Source: Candidatus Bathyarchaeota archaeon | GTDB taxonomy: Archaea; Thermoproteota; Bathyarchaeia; 40CM-2-53-6 | Assembly: GCA_005888745.1 (NCBI GenBank) | Contig: VBBS01000027.1 | Location: 1 to 55,044, forward strand | Length of the DNA stretch: 55,044 bases | Direction of reading: 5' to 3' | Shown: positions 7,985 to 16,493 of the stretch, piece by piece | How positions within the stretch are numbered: the stretch's first letter is position 1 | How the letters are laid out: every line of letters starts with the position of its first letter | Notes under the pieces: model-generated | The model's database searches: none | The model's input: only the letters and a program-made list of their open reading frames with translations | Told to the model about the DNA's origin: nothing | Program-made: the position numbers and the translations under genes

Positions 7985-8734
7985 CTAAGGGGTGTTGCCC
8001 GCAGTTCCAGGGTTCGAGCTGCCCCGATCGCTAGGCAAAACTGAAGGACTTTTTGAGGCCCCTGGTAAAGTCAGGGTTCTGCGAATCCACTCTCTGCCTG
8101 CTACAAGCTGAGGCGCTCTCGTCAGGATTGCGTTCACCAGTACGAGCGAAACGACGATTGAGAATACAGCGTGTATCGCATTGAAGACCGCCGTGAGCCC
8201 GAGTATGAAAAAAACAAACCCAGTTCCAGTGAGATTAATTCCGACCTCGCTGAGCGTAAGTTCGGCAAAATATGAGTAGTTCACGCCAAACACAACTTGT
8301 GCGAGAACGATGAGGTACAGATAGTTAACAAGAGTCATAATGACGACTCTTGTCAGCACACCCATGACGGTCATTATCGAGCCAGTTGTCAAGAGCTTAT
8401 GTCTTCCAAATCTCGAAGCCAGTATCAACCCCCCGTAAGTCGAAAGAACTGATAGGAACTTCAGACTCGCCCCGAATGGTCCTGCCCCTCCCGGTGCAGC
8501 GGTGAGGATCGTTGCGTGAACAGTTGCGGTGACTAGCCCGGCTATAGGACCAAATATGAGAAACGCGGTGACATCAACTATCTCGGCGAGATCGAATTTC
8601 AGATAGAACAAGATCGGAAACGATGGCTGAATCACCGGTGGAGCTAGTAATGAGATTAGTGCCGCGAGTGCGCCGAAAGTTGCGGCCCCAGCGATTACGA
8701 CTGTTGGCTTGATGTTTGCGTTCGTTGAGCGCAT
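7985..8734 (-). CDS. ECF transporter substrate-binding (S) component, RibU-like
   Basis: Membrane protein of 249 aa with about six helices (residues about 10-33, 53-75, 95-110, 118-148, 165-180, 180-203) and a polar tail. The segment FYLKFDLAEIVDVTAFLIFGPIAG is close to the YLKFDPSDIP..LFGP..G motif of RibU-type ECF S components, which capture vitamins (riboflavin in RibU) and work with a shared energising module. No ATPase or T component gene is nearby, so it may share one encoded elsewhere. Ligand is inferred by resemblance only. ATG start at 8734; stop TAG. Confidence 0.75.
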   Translation of the reverse strand: MRSTNANIKPTVVIAGAATFGALAALISLLAPPVIQPSFPILFYLKFDLAEIVDVTAFLIFGPIAGLVTATVHATILTAAPGGAGPFGASLKFLSVLSTYGGLILASRFGRHKLLTTGSIMTVMGVLTRVVIMTLVNYLYLIVLAQVVFGVNYSYFAELTLSEVGINLTGTGFVFFILGLTAVFNAIHAVFSIVVSLVLVNAILTRAPQLVAGREWIRRTLTLPGASKSPSVLPSDRGSSNPGTAGNTP

Positions 8735-8806
8735 TTCAGCAGGCGGGGCGAGGATGTACTCATAAAAGAGTTTCTACTCACAATTGAGTTGCAACTCTAA
8801 CCCGTT

Positions 8807-9475
8807 CTACTTGGAGATCCTGGCGACAAGGTGGGGCGGTGTCACTTGCTGAAGACATCGAGCCGTGTGCGTCCTTCCATGAGGGTCCCGTCTCCGCATC
8901 GTGATCAAGTCTTCCGGGGTATCGATATCGAAAGACAAACGCGGGTTTGAGACAGAGTAAACAGCAAGTCCTGTCCTTTGTGCCGCTCTAAGATGGGTAC
9001 TATAGCTCCATCTCCCATACGCGGGTGGCATAATGTCAGGAGGCACTCGCACCATTACATTGGTCCCTCCCTTTAGTGAGGGCGACAAGACAACTCTTGG
9101 GACGTTGTCCCTCACAGAGTACAGCTCCTTCAAATCACGTCCTTCCACCAGGGGAATGTCTGCCAATAGAACGACGACGGATGCCGCGTTCTCACGAGTC
9201 GCAAAGAGGGTGGACTGGCGAACGCCAGCGTTGAGCCCTTGTCCCTCTTGGGGAAGGAATGACCCATCAGGCAAATTCGCCTCCGCCTTGACATTTAGGT
9301 CAGGGGAAACAACCAGGACTCTGCTGAACAGTTCAGATTCCTCGACCGAAGTCAGCACGTCTTTCAGCATGGCAAGGATGAGCTTTTTCTTGTCTCGGGA
9401 TCCTAGGGATCGGGAAAGCCTGCTCTTGCTTTCAAGCAATCCCTTGACAGGAATGACTGCGAAATCTCTTGTCAT
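8807..9475 (-). CDS. cofC: 2-phospho-L-lactate (or phosphoenolpyruvate) guanylyltransferase
   Basis: CofC activates 2-phospholactate or PEP with GTP for F420 synthesis. N-terminal AVIPVKGLLESKSRLSRSL is the nucleotide-binding signature of this transferase fold; VVVLLADIPLVEGRDL carries the metal-binding Asp; GGTNVMVRVPPDI and LSFDIDTPEDL are typical of CofC. 222 aa is a normal length. The ATG overlaps the TGA of cofD by ATGA, so the two are co-translated. The last about 25 residues (RTHTARCLQQVTPPHLVARISK) look like an unconserved tail. Confidence 0.93.
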   Translation of the reverse strand: MTRDFAVIPVKGLLESKSRLSRSLGSRDKKKLILAMLKDVLTSVEESELFSRVLVVSPDLNVKAEANLPDGSFLPQEGQGLNAGVRQSTLFATRENAASVVVLLADIPLVEGRDLKELYSVRDNVPRVVLSPSLKGGTNVMVRVPPDIMPPAYGRWSYSTHLRAAQRTGLAVYSVSNPRLSFDIDTPEDLITMRRRDPHGRTHTARCLQQVTPPHLVARISK

Positions 9476-10410
9476 ATCGTCTCCGCCAGCTTCAAAGAAT
9501 CCTCCGCCAACCTGGCCCTTGCTGCCGACGAGTCCATTATTGTCTGGGTTGAAACAACCTTCATTCCAAGATCGTTAATCTTGGAGGCAACGGCCTTGTC
9601 GACATTATCGATAACGAAACCTCTCAAAAGTCCCCTGTAGAGCTGGGCAACTCCGAGGGGAGAAACCTCCAAACCCAAGTGGCGCATGATACGATCCAAC
9701 GGACCTTTTATCGATCTTCCACCGACAATTGGAGTGATTCCGAGAATACGGCCCTTAGTCTTCGCTAGAGCGTTGCGAATTCCAGGTATAGCAAGGATTG
9801 GTCCGATGCTGAGAATGGGGTTACTCGGGCAAAGGATGATGACTTCCGATTTTTCTATTGACTCCACCACGCCCGGCGCAGGCGTCGCTATGCTCGCTCC
9901 CTCGTAACTTACGTCCTGCACGTTATCCTCAAACTTTCTCTTGACAAAATACTCCTGAAAATCTAGAAGCCCAGCAGAGGTCTTAATCTTGGTAGCCACC
10001 ATCTGGTCCGACATAGGCAGGATTTTGACTTTCACGCCGAGGAGCATTCGAATTTTCTCGGTTAGCTCCGATTGGCTGAACCCCTGTTGAAGGAAGGCAG
10101 TTCTGAGAAGGTGGGTCGCGAAATCCCTATCCCCGATCCGGAACCATGTCTCAGCAGAGTACCGTTCGAGTTGCGCCATGCAGTTGTAGGTGTCCCCATC
10201 GATCCCGTATCCCTTTTCCTTGTCAACAATCCCCGCGAGCGTGTAAGTCACAATGTCAATGTCAGGGCTAATGTGGACACCAAGATAATCAAGGTCATCT
10301 CCGGTGTTGACGATCGCCGTTACCTTTTCGGCCGGATAGACTTGTGAAAGGCCGTCGAGGAAACGTGCTGCCCCTACCCCGCCTGCGAGGCAGACTATTG
10401 ATCGGAACAT
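9472..10410 (-). CDS. cofD: 2-phospho-L-lactate transferase
   Basis: CofD moves the phospholactate/enolpyruvyl group to the deazaflavin Fo, giving F420-0 or its dehydro form. Visible: CLAGGVGAARFLDGL near the N-terminus (substrate/GTP binding), VNTGDDLDYLGVHISPDIDIVTYTLAG, GDRDFATHLLRTAFLQQG, and ILCPSNPILSIGPILAIPG with TPIVGGRSIKGPLDR, all core CofD motifs. The frame is open to 10470, but I chose ATG 10410 because the signature strand follows it directly. Forms an operon with cofC. F420 would serve F420-dependent oxidoreductases elsewhere in the genome. Confidence 0.93.
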   Translation of the reverse strand: MFRSIVCLAGGVGAARFLDGLSQVYPAEKVTAIVNTGDDLDYLGVHISPDIDIVTYTLAGIVDKEKGYGIDGDTYNCMAQLERYSAETWFRIGDRDFATHLLRTAFLQQGFSQSELTEKIRMLLGVKVKILPMSDQMVATKIKTSAGLLDFQEYFVKRKFEDNVQDVSYEGASIATPAPGVVESIEKSEVIILCPSNPILSIGPILAIPGIRNALAKTKGRILGITPIVGGRSIKGPLDRIMRHLGLEVSPLGVAQLYRGLLRGFVIDNVDKAVASKINDLGMKVVSTQTIMDSSAARARLAEDSLKLAETI

Positions 10411-10527
10411 GCTGAAGGCCTGCGAGAGGGCTTGCGCCAAGCCCGCCCCTAGATAAACCCTCAAGTTCAAAACGGGTCTCGAGAATGGCTGAGTGCTTCC
10501 TTGCCTCTGAGAGGAGATGTTGTTTCT

Positions 10528-10911
10528 CTAGCAACGAATTTCTCGGTCTTGTACGAGGTTAACCCACTTCCGGAGCCGCACCCCTACTTGTCGTGACAAA
10601 CACCGCCCCCAGCTCTCTTTTTCAGAACCCACCAATTCGAAGAATATGTAACTTCGGATGGCTCGAAGGATTAACGTCTCTCTTGACTTGGGCTTCAGCT
10701 TGGGATCTCTTACATAGAGGTTGGCGAAAAGCCCTCGAGAGTTGCAGGGTATCCTATCCGATAAACCTAGTGCAGATAGAAGCATCTGCGGAAAATATGA
10801 AGCTTCTGGGTTAGTTCTATTATTCGCGACTCTGATCACGCCCTTGCCCTTGAGCATGGCCAGTGCCAATCGGTCCGGGACCACTAGTGTCACGCTTTCG
10901 AACAAGCCCAC
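10528..10911 (-). CDS. Hypothetical protein
   Basis: 127 aa from a GTG at 10911; the frame is open 16 codons farther, to a TAA, with plausible sequence (VAEITVQSELVGLFESV) but no canonical start. The first 70 residues are moderately hydrophobic, the last 50 strongly basic (KLKPKSRETLILRAIRSY, CLSRQVGVRLRKW). I do not recognise a family. It could be a real small gene or a decaying one; the next region upstream holds a clearly broken gene. Confidence 0.35.
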   Translation of the reverse strand: MGLFESVTLVVPDRLALAMLKGKGVIRVANNRTNPEASYFPQMLLSALGLSDRIPCNSRGLFANLYVRDPKLKPKSRETLILRAIRSYIFFELVGSEKESWGRCLSRQVGVRLRKWVNLVQDREIRC

Positions 10912-10955
10912 AAGTTCCGACTGGACAGTAATCTCCGCGACTTAGCGTTCGCTAA

Positions 10956-11413
10956 AGGGAACCTGATGGATCAGGCGTTTCGACGCTCTCTCCCAAGATA
11001 GAGTCTTCGGCCATTTTTCCTAGCGACCGCACTTTTAGTGTGATATTCAAGACTGAAGTTCCAGGTACCCAAGATTATTACGCTGGCTGGTCTGCCGGGA
11101 AATATGTTTCAGAATATAATCGGACAGGAATCGTACCGCACAACTCGGGAGTACTGGAGATGTTCGTAAGCGAACTCGGGTCAACTGGACTTGTCGACAA
11201 CATTTACGCTACTTCATACCTCCTTGAGCAATCTTTCCTGGGCATAGTTTGACAGTGGTTTTCAGGGGCAACAATGCTCAGGTCTCCATCGATGGCACTC
11301 TATACCTCGACGTTACAGACGGTATTATCGGAGCTCTCGGCGCATGCCATGTAGAACTCGCATCGTGGGGTAACTCGCGATCTCAATTCAGCAGCACAAC
11401 AATAATTTTCTAA
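10956..11413 (+). pseudogene. Broken surface/secreted protein remnant (LamG-like end)
   Basis: From a TAA at 10953 the plus frame reads SDRTFSVIFKTEVPGTQDYY and continues through YNRTGIVPHNSGVLEMF to a TGA at 11250. The adjacent frame, open from about 11226, takes over with HSLTVVFRGNNAQVSIDGTLYL and ends at a TAA near 11413. The two halves join into one beta-rich sequence that resembles the concanavalin/LamG-like jelly-roll domains of surface proteins, so one frameshift at about 11226-11250 splits it. There is no start codon and no signal peptide at the 5' end. I read it as a remnant of a larger gene. The exact family is uncertain. Confidence 0.55.
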
Positions 11414-11507
11414 CAATCCGATTTCCCTTAGTCGGATACGACTCTAGAATCTAGAGCTGGACAGACAAACCTGCTTGGTTACGACATCAATCGGCGCCTA
11501 GGCTACC

Positions 11508-11912
11508 CTAGTTAGAGATTGGAAGCTTCTTCGACCCGGTTTTCCCTAGAATGTGGTGTGCTTCTCTAAGCTTGTAGACTGCGACCCTGAGATGCTGGTA
11601 CCCTTCCAAGGGTGATTTGTCCCGAAGCTCCGTCGCACGCCGTAGGGATTCCGATGATTCCTTAACCAACGGAATGAGCTCGGCGTTCCTCTTCCTCACC
11701 GGGACGGGGGGGTCCTCGTCCTCGAGACTGTAGGTGAGCGAGTAGAGCAGACTGCTATATTCGGCCGCTTCCTCGGCAAGCCAGACAATCTTCTCCGAGT
11801 CTGTCACACCTTTGGAGAGATTTTCCATGGCCGTGTCGAGCTTGGTCCTTGCCTCTTCCAAGGCCTTGCCGACCTTCTCCTCTAGCATTCGCTGTTCTTC
11901 AGCGGCATCCAT
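11508..11912 (-). CDS. Helical hypothetical protein, 134 aa
   Basis: ATG start (MDAAEEQRMLEEKVG), TAG stop. Nearly all helical and charged, with heptad-like spacing in residues 1-60 (coiled coil likely) and a second helical pair at 85-125 (GYQHLRVAVYKLREAHHIL). No cysteines, no membrane segment, no enzymatic motif. It lies 18 bp downstream of glmS on the same strand, so it is probably the second gene of that operon. Function unknown. Confidence 0.6.
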   Translation of the reverse strand: MDAAEEQRMLEEKVGKALEEARTKLDTAMENLSKGVTDSEKIVWLAEEAAEYSSLLYSLTYSLEDEDPPVPVRKRNAELIPLVKESSESLRRATELRDKSPLEGYQHLRVAVYKLREAHHILGKTGSKKLPISN

Positions 11913-11930
11913 TGAGGCGACCTGACGTAA

Positions 11931-13757
11931 CTATTCTACGGTTACGCTCTTGGCCAGATTTCTCGGATAGTCAGGATCATGGCCCAGAATTACTGACATG
12001 TAATAGGCGAGGAGTTGTAGTGGAACAACGTAGACGATAGGAGTAGCGAGCGATGGAAGGGAGTCAGGGATTTCTATTACATCGTCTGACAGGTTTCTGA
12101 CCTCCGCGTCTCCCTCTTCTATGATCGAGATTATTCGTGCTCCGCGAGCCTTCATCTCCATGATATTACCGATAATTTTCTTGTGAGTCTCGTCCTTTGG
12201 TGAGACGAATACTACTGGGAATCCTTCTTCGATAAGCGCGATAAAGCCGTGCTTGCTCTCCCCTGCCGGGTAAGCCATCGCTGGAATGTAGCTCAGCTCC
12301 AGGAGTTTCAATCGTCCCTCCAATGAGGTTGACACGCTGATTCCTCTCCCGAGAAAGCAGATACTAGACGCGCCGCTGCAGCTCTCGGCAATCTTCTTCA
12401 CCTCCTCCACCTTCGTATTGAGGAGGTTCTCGATCAGGGCAGGGGTTCGGTGAAGGGCTTCTTCCAGCTCGCTGATCTCTTTCGATGAGACCTCGCCCTT
12501 CTTTCTACCGATAGCGATCGCTAGTCGGAGGAGAACGGTGACTTGTGAGGTGAAGGTCTTTGTTGCCGCGACACCGACTTCGGGTCCCGAGTTCTGTCCG
12601 ATATAGACATCCGAGAGGCGCATCAGCGTCGAACCTAGGACGTTCGTTATGCTAACAATCGATGCTCCCTTGGCCTTCGCATCTCTAACCGCGTTTAGAG
12701 TGTCCATAGTCTCCCCTGACTGGCTTACTGCGAGGATCGTAGTCTTGGAGTCAACGAGGTCGAAGGCTTCGTCTGCGAACTCGGATGCGATCACGACCCT
12801 TACGTTTATTCCTGCCAGTTTCATGAGGGCTTGTCCCCCGACGAGACCGGCGTGGTATGAGGTTCCGCAGGCAACAATGAACACTTTCTCGGCCTGCATC
12901 AGCTTGCTAGCGAGAAGATCATAGTAGATCTCGTGTGTTCTCATCGCGTCCCTTATGGTGTGGACTTGTTCGTGGATCTCCTTGAGCATGAAATGTCGGA
13001 AGCCCTGTTTCTTAGCGGACTCCGGATCCCAAGTTATCGTGATAGGATCTCTCTTTACCGCAACCCCGTTCTTCGCTTTGAGGATCTTGATCCCGTTCGG
13101 GTCGAGAACCGCCATTTCCCCCTCTTCTAGAATCAGCGCTTTTCGGGTAAGGGGAAGGAAGGCGGCTATGTCGCTGGCGCAGTAGTATTCTCCATCTCCC
13201 AGTCCGAGGACCAGCGGGCTTTCCTGGCGGGCGCAGAGAATTGTCTTCGGCTTCTCGACACTTGTCAAGACGATGGAGTAGGCTCCCTCCAGTCGGTTGA
13301 TGGTTTTCCGGAATGCGTCTTCCAGACTGAGGCCCTGGCTGAGATATTCTTCAACCATATGAGGGACCACTTCGGTGTCTGTTCGTGAGAGGAACCGGTG
13401 CCCTTTGGTTTCGAGTTCGCGTTTGAGGTCGAGATAGTTCTCAATAATACCATTATGGACGACTGCGATTCGGCATTTACAGTCAACCAACGGGTGAGAG
13501 TTTTCCTGGACTGGGCGGCCGTGAGTTGCCCAGCGAGTGTGTCCGACGCCTACGGGTCCGGGCAGAAGGTCGAGGTTGTACTTGGCGTGAACCTCGTCGA
13601 GTCGCCCGCTGTCCTTCTTTATCGAGAGGATTCCATCCGCTATGGTTACTTCGCCGACCGAATCGTATCCTCGATATTCTAGCCGTTTGAGGGCTGAGTG
13701 GATGAGCGGAGCAGCTTCCCTGCCGTCGTGGAGGACGCAACCGAATATTCCACACAA
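11931..13757 (-). CDS. glmS: Glutamine-fructose-6-phosphate aminotransferase (isomerizing)
   Basis: Makes glucosamine-6-phosphate from fructose-6-phosphate and glutamine, the entry to UDP-GlcNAc used for archaeal glycans. N-terminal glutaminase domain (1-215) with the catalytic Cys2 (MCGIFGC), GHTRWATHG, HNGIIENY and SRTDTEVV; two SIS sugar-isomerase domains follow with CGTSYHAG, SQSGETMDT, NSGPEVGVAATKTFTSQ and AYPAGESKHG; the C-terminus ends DPDYPRNLAKSVTVE as in the family. 608 aa is normal. The start is a TTG directly before the catalytic Cys codon, fixed because the N-terminal Cys must be residue 2. Confidence 0.97.
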   Translation of the reverse strand: MCGIFGCVLHDGREAAPLIHSALKRLEYRGYDSVGEVTIADGILSIKKDSGRLDEVHAKYNLDLLPGPVGVGHTRWATHGRPVQENSHPLVDCKCRIAVVHNGIIENYLDLKRELETKGHRFLSRTDTEVVPHMVEEYLSQGLSLEDAFRKTINRLEGAYSIVLTSVEKPKTILCARQESPLVLGLGDGEYYCASDIAAFLPLTRKALILEEGEMAVLDPNGIKILKAKNGVAVKRDPITITWDPESAKKQGFRHFMLKEIHEQVHTIRDAMRTHEIYYDLLASKLMQAEKVFIVACGTSYHAGLVGGQALMKLAGINVRVVIASEFADEAFDLVDSKTTILAVSQSGETMDTLNAVRDAKAKGASIVSITNVLGSTLMRLSDVYIGQNSGPEVGVAATKTFTSQVTVLLRLAIAIGRKKGEVSSKEISELEEALHRTPALIENLLNTKVEEVKKIAESCSGASSICFLGRGISVSTSLEGRLKLLELSYIPAMAYPAGESKHGFIALIEEGFPVVFVSPKDETHKKIIGNIMEMKARGARIISIIEEGDAEVRNLSDDVIEIPDSLPSLATPIVYVVPLQLLAYYMSVILGHDPDYPRNLAKSVTVE

Positions 13758-14123
13758 GGACGACAGGAATACCGGGTAAGGTCGGCATTAAGAGCTTCGT
13801 TAACTTCTCGTCGAATTGAATGGCCATTAAGTCTTCCAGCATGACCACTGGCACTAGTTATGAAGAGCGGCGCGAGATTCGAGTACGCCCTCTGGGCCCC
13901 TGAAAATTCACGGTTGCCTCTTTCCAATAACCGGTTTCAATCTTGAAGTCTCAATAGTGCATTTCAAAAGGCGGTTCTAGGACTTGATATCCGGCGGTTG
14001 ATTCCATTTTTCAGCTTCGCATCGTTCCTCCCATTCTATGTTTTCTACGAAAAAAGGTACGATGGAGAGCCTATAGCACATCATAATAACTCCAAACACT
14101 TCATCCCCTCACAGGTTCAGCAA
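13758..14123. other. Divergent intergenic region glmS / membrane protein
   Basis: No convincing gene. On the minus strand a CTCTTAATG box near 13780-13790 sits about 27-30 bp upstream of glmS and could be its TATA element. On the plus strand CCTATAGCAC and CATAATAAC (about 14072-14090) precede the membrane-protein ATG at 14124. The plus frame is open back to 13998, but those extra residues look unconserved (FYEKRYDGEPIAHHNNSK). Confidence 0.4.
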
Positions 14124-14621
14124 ATGGCCGATGCACCATTCCTCGCTCTGCTAATCCTCCACATCGGGGCGATAGTAGCTTGGATGGGAGGCGCTGTACT
14201 ATTCGTCTCAATCATCATCCCCTCACTCTCGAAAATGTCTCAAGCCTCCAGAGCCGAATTCATCCAGTTCGCGCTCCCAAGATACCTTAGGTTCATCAGC
14301 GGAAGCTCAATACTGGCAATAATAGCAGGACTCATCTTGTACGGGTATATTGCCCCTAGCGGCCTAGGAGCAGGCTACATCCAGGCGGGCGCAGTACTGG
14401 GCCTGGTCGCCCTCTTAATAGCACTAGGAATCCTAGTCCCTTCAGGCCGGAAACTCGTATCGCTCGTAAAACAAACCCCCGCACCGCAAGCAGGAACAAC
14501 CTCTCAAGATCCGACAATGACGCAAATGGCCAGGCTGCAAAGGAGGATGAGCCTAGTCGGACGATTGGGAATTACCCTGCTTGGAATCGCCCTAATCCTG
14601 ATGATAATCGGAGCCAGCTAA
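14124..14621 (+). CDS. Four-helix membrane protein (CopD/DUF2269-like)
   Basis: 165 aa, hydrophobic helices at about residues 4-27, 50-72, 80-105 and 142-163. The first helix contains LLILHIGAIVAWMGGAVLF, reminiscent of the H-x(6-7)-W-x-G pattern of CopD/DUF2269-type membrane proteins, in which the histidine may bind haem or copper. A polar, basic loop (VKQTPAPQAGTTSQDP) precedes the last helix. The family assignment is by resemblance. Monocistronic; the dispersed repeat and a promoter region follow. Confidence 0.6.
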   Translation: MADAPFLALLILHIGAIVAWMGGAVLFVSIIIPSLSKMSQASRAEFIQFALPRYLRFISGSSILAIIAGLILYGYIAPSGLGAGYIQAGAVLGLVALLIALGILVPSGRKLVSLVKQTPAPQAGTTSQDPTMTQMARLQRRMSLVGRLGITLLGIALILMIIGAS

Positions 14622-14764
14622 ACCGGCTCACAGGCCCAGGACCACCAAGGTCCGGTCTCACACCCCCTACCTGTCTCGCGAGAAACGGGAAGGTTCCAGG
14701 AACGCTATTCCAGGTTCTGTGATTCTGCTGAGTCTTCGGTTTGTTCGAGGACTCGGCTGCCCTC

Positions 14765-14962
14765 ATCGACTCCGGGGATACCGCCGTCACCGGGTTCCCC
14801 TTCGCTGCTTCACCTGAGAGCCCTTGCGCCTCAGAGACACGCAACCTCGTCTCGGCAGGGAACGGTCGAACCTCAACCGCCCCCTCACGCCCATAGCATG
14901 GTAGCTTGGCCAGTTGCCAGGCAAGGATTTTACGGTGGCCAGTCAACCTGCTATCCCAGTTC
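14765..14962. repeat. Dispersed 200-bp repeat, copy A
   Basis: This stretch is repeated at 37080-37279 in the same orientation. In the central 125 bp I count 8 differences; the flanks diverge more. It lies in a gene-free region between the membrane protein and lysC. A minus-strand frame is open through both copies, but nearly all differences change the encoded residue, so it does not behave as protein-coding. Short inverted stretches (for example CGGTTGAGGTTCGACCG in minus orientation) suggest structure. It may be a miniature mobile element or a structured RNA; no terminal inverted repeats or target duplications were identified. Confidence 0.65.
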
Positions 14963-15128
14963 ACGCCTCTCACCTGGTCGGAGTCACTTCCCTCATCCCA
15001 TGATGGCAGGCTCATACGACGACCGCCTAACCTGATAATCAGTCAATCCTTGAACATTATAGTTAGAGGTGGCCGAAGCTACCCACCAGACCAGCAACCG
15101 AAGAGTTTACAGTTCCTTATTCCATAAC

Positions 15129-15139
15129 GCTAAATAAGC
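15129..15139 (+). promoter_or_regulatory. Probable promoter of the lysC-aro-trp block
   Basis: GCTAAATAAGC is a good archaeal TATA-like box, 44-54 bp upstream of the first possible lysC start (GTG 15183). It is the only clear box before a run of 16 kb of closely spaced plus-strand genes, so it may drive much of the block. A short ORF starting ATG 15179 (18 codons, MGGHLYWHEPAPETLIQV) overlaps the lysC start in another frame. Confidence 0.4.
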
Positions 15140-15182
15140 GGACGCTGTAATTGAATCTCATCTCTGGTGTGAACGGGGATGG

Positions 15183-16493
15183 GTGGTCATCTTTACTGGC
15201 ATGAACCCGCTCCCGAGACCCTCATCCAGGTCTAAGCACCAGAATCAGACTCTAGCACTAACAACAACCAAGCTAGGATACCAACCGAGCGAGGCTCTCC
15301 GAAGGCGTCAACGTTGCCGCCTGATTATCGCGAAGTTTGGCGGGTCCAGCCTATCCACCGGGAAAAAGATCAATCTCGCAACAGAATCCGTCGCCAGAGA
15401 ATACTCCCGAGGGAACAGGCTAGTCGTAGTTGTCAGCGCCATAGGAAGAACCACTGACGAGCTTATCGAACTCACGAACCACGGCGCCGGCATAGTAGAA
15501 ACGGATAGAGATGATATTGTCGCGATGGGCGAGAGAACAAGCGCTAGGATCTTCGCCGCATCCTTGAAAGCACGCGGGATACAGGCCAGACAGTTTGACC
15601 CCTCAGACCGAGATTGGCCGATAGTAACTGACCGTGACTTTTCAAACGCCAACCCGTTGAAGACCTCAAGCATTCAACGAATACGGAAATATGTGAAACC
15701 CCTCGTCGAAGATGGAATTATCCCGGTCGTCGGTGGCTTCATAGGCCGCACCAGAGACGGAAGGATCACCACAATGGGACGCGGAGGAAGCGATACGACC
15801 GCCCTCCTGCTCGCCACTGCGCTTGGAGCTGACGAAGTAGTCCTAGTAACTGGTGCGCCAGGAATCCTGACCGGAGACCCCGACCTGATCAGTAACGCGC
15901 AAGTTCTCAGAGCCATTGACATGAAGACGTTGATTGGAATCGCCGATAGCGGAACAAAATTCATCCATCGAAAGGCTTTGCGATACAAAGACCCAACGAT
16001 CAACATCCGGGTTATACCTAGCGTAGCAGGGCGACTCGACGCCCGAGGAACGGAGATTACAGGCGGACCACTGCCCGAACTGGAGGTGACAATTCACAAT
16101 CCAGATCCAGTAGCCTCCGTAACCCTGGTAGGAAGAAGCCTGCCCCAGAATCCCGAACTCATGGGCAAAGTCACACAGATCACTAGAAGGAATCTGATCG
16201 CCATCTCGCAAGACAGCGATAGCGCGATACTCTACCTCAGCCAAACGTCGAGGCTACGACGGGAAATATCCAGGCTCCACGATGTCGTCGCTAACGATCC
16301 TCACGGTCTAGCGCTTGCTGCTCGGATGGGAATGGCTCTCATCACAGTCAAGGGAACGGGCTTGGAGGAAACACCGGGACTGGTCGCGAAAATCAGCGAT
16401 GCCCTCCATACGAGTAACATCAACATATTCGGCATCCTCACCATAACATCGAAAGTTGATCAGAAACACTCTGGAGAACCACTAAAATGGTAA
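15183..16493 (+). CDS. lysC: Aspartate kinase
   Basis: Phosphorylates aspartate, the first step toward aspartate semialdehyde. Kinase motif AKFGGSSL, then VVVSAIGRTTDEL, MGERTSARIF, GFIGRTRDGRITTMGRGGSDTTA and TGAPGILTGDPDL; two ACT regions follow (LEVTIHNPDPVASVTLVGRSL and ALITVKGTGLEETPGLVAKI). Two oddities: 45 residues of low-complexity sequence precede the kinase motif if GTG 15183 or ATG 15201 is used, and a CTG at 15321 would give the normal N-terminus (LIIAKFGGSS); and the final ACT domain stops at TSKVDQKHSGEPLKW, about 25 residues short. Overlaps asd by 7 bp. In this genome its product feeds both amino-acid and aromatic synthesis. Confidence 0.92.
   Translation: MVIFTGMNPLPRPSSRSKHQNQTLALTTTKLGYQPSEALRRRQRCRLIIAKFGGSSLSTGKKINLATESVAREYSRGNRLVVVVSAIGRTTDELIELTNHGAGIVETDRDDIVAMGERTSARIFAASLKARGIQARQFDPSDRDWPIVTDRDFSNANPLKTSSIQRIRKYVKPLVEDGIIPVVGGFIGRTRDGRITTMGRGGSDTTALLLATALGADEVVLVTGAPGILTGDPDLISNAQVLRAIDMKTLIGIADSGTKFIHRKALRYKDPTINIRVIPSVAGRLDARGTEITGGPLPELEVTIHNPDPVASVTLVGRSLPQNPELMGKVTQITRRNLIAISQDSDSAILYLSQTSRLRREISRLHDVVANDPHGLALAARMGMALITVKGTGLEETPGLVAKISDALHTSNINIFGILTITSKVDQKHSGEPLKW

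Noticed and set aside
14572-15015. Minus-strand 147-aa ORF over repeat copy A, and the 90-aa ORF over copy B
   Set aside because: The shared part differs almost only at positions that change amino acids, which is not expected of a conserved protein; the flanking parts are unrelated.
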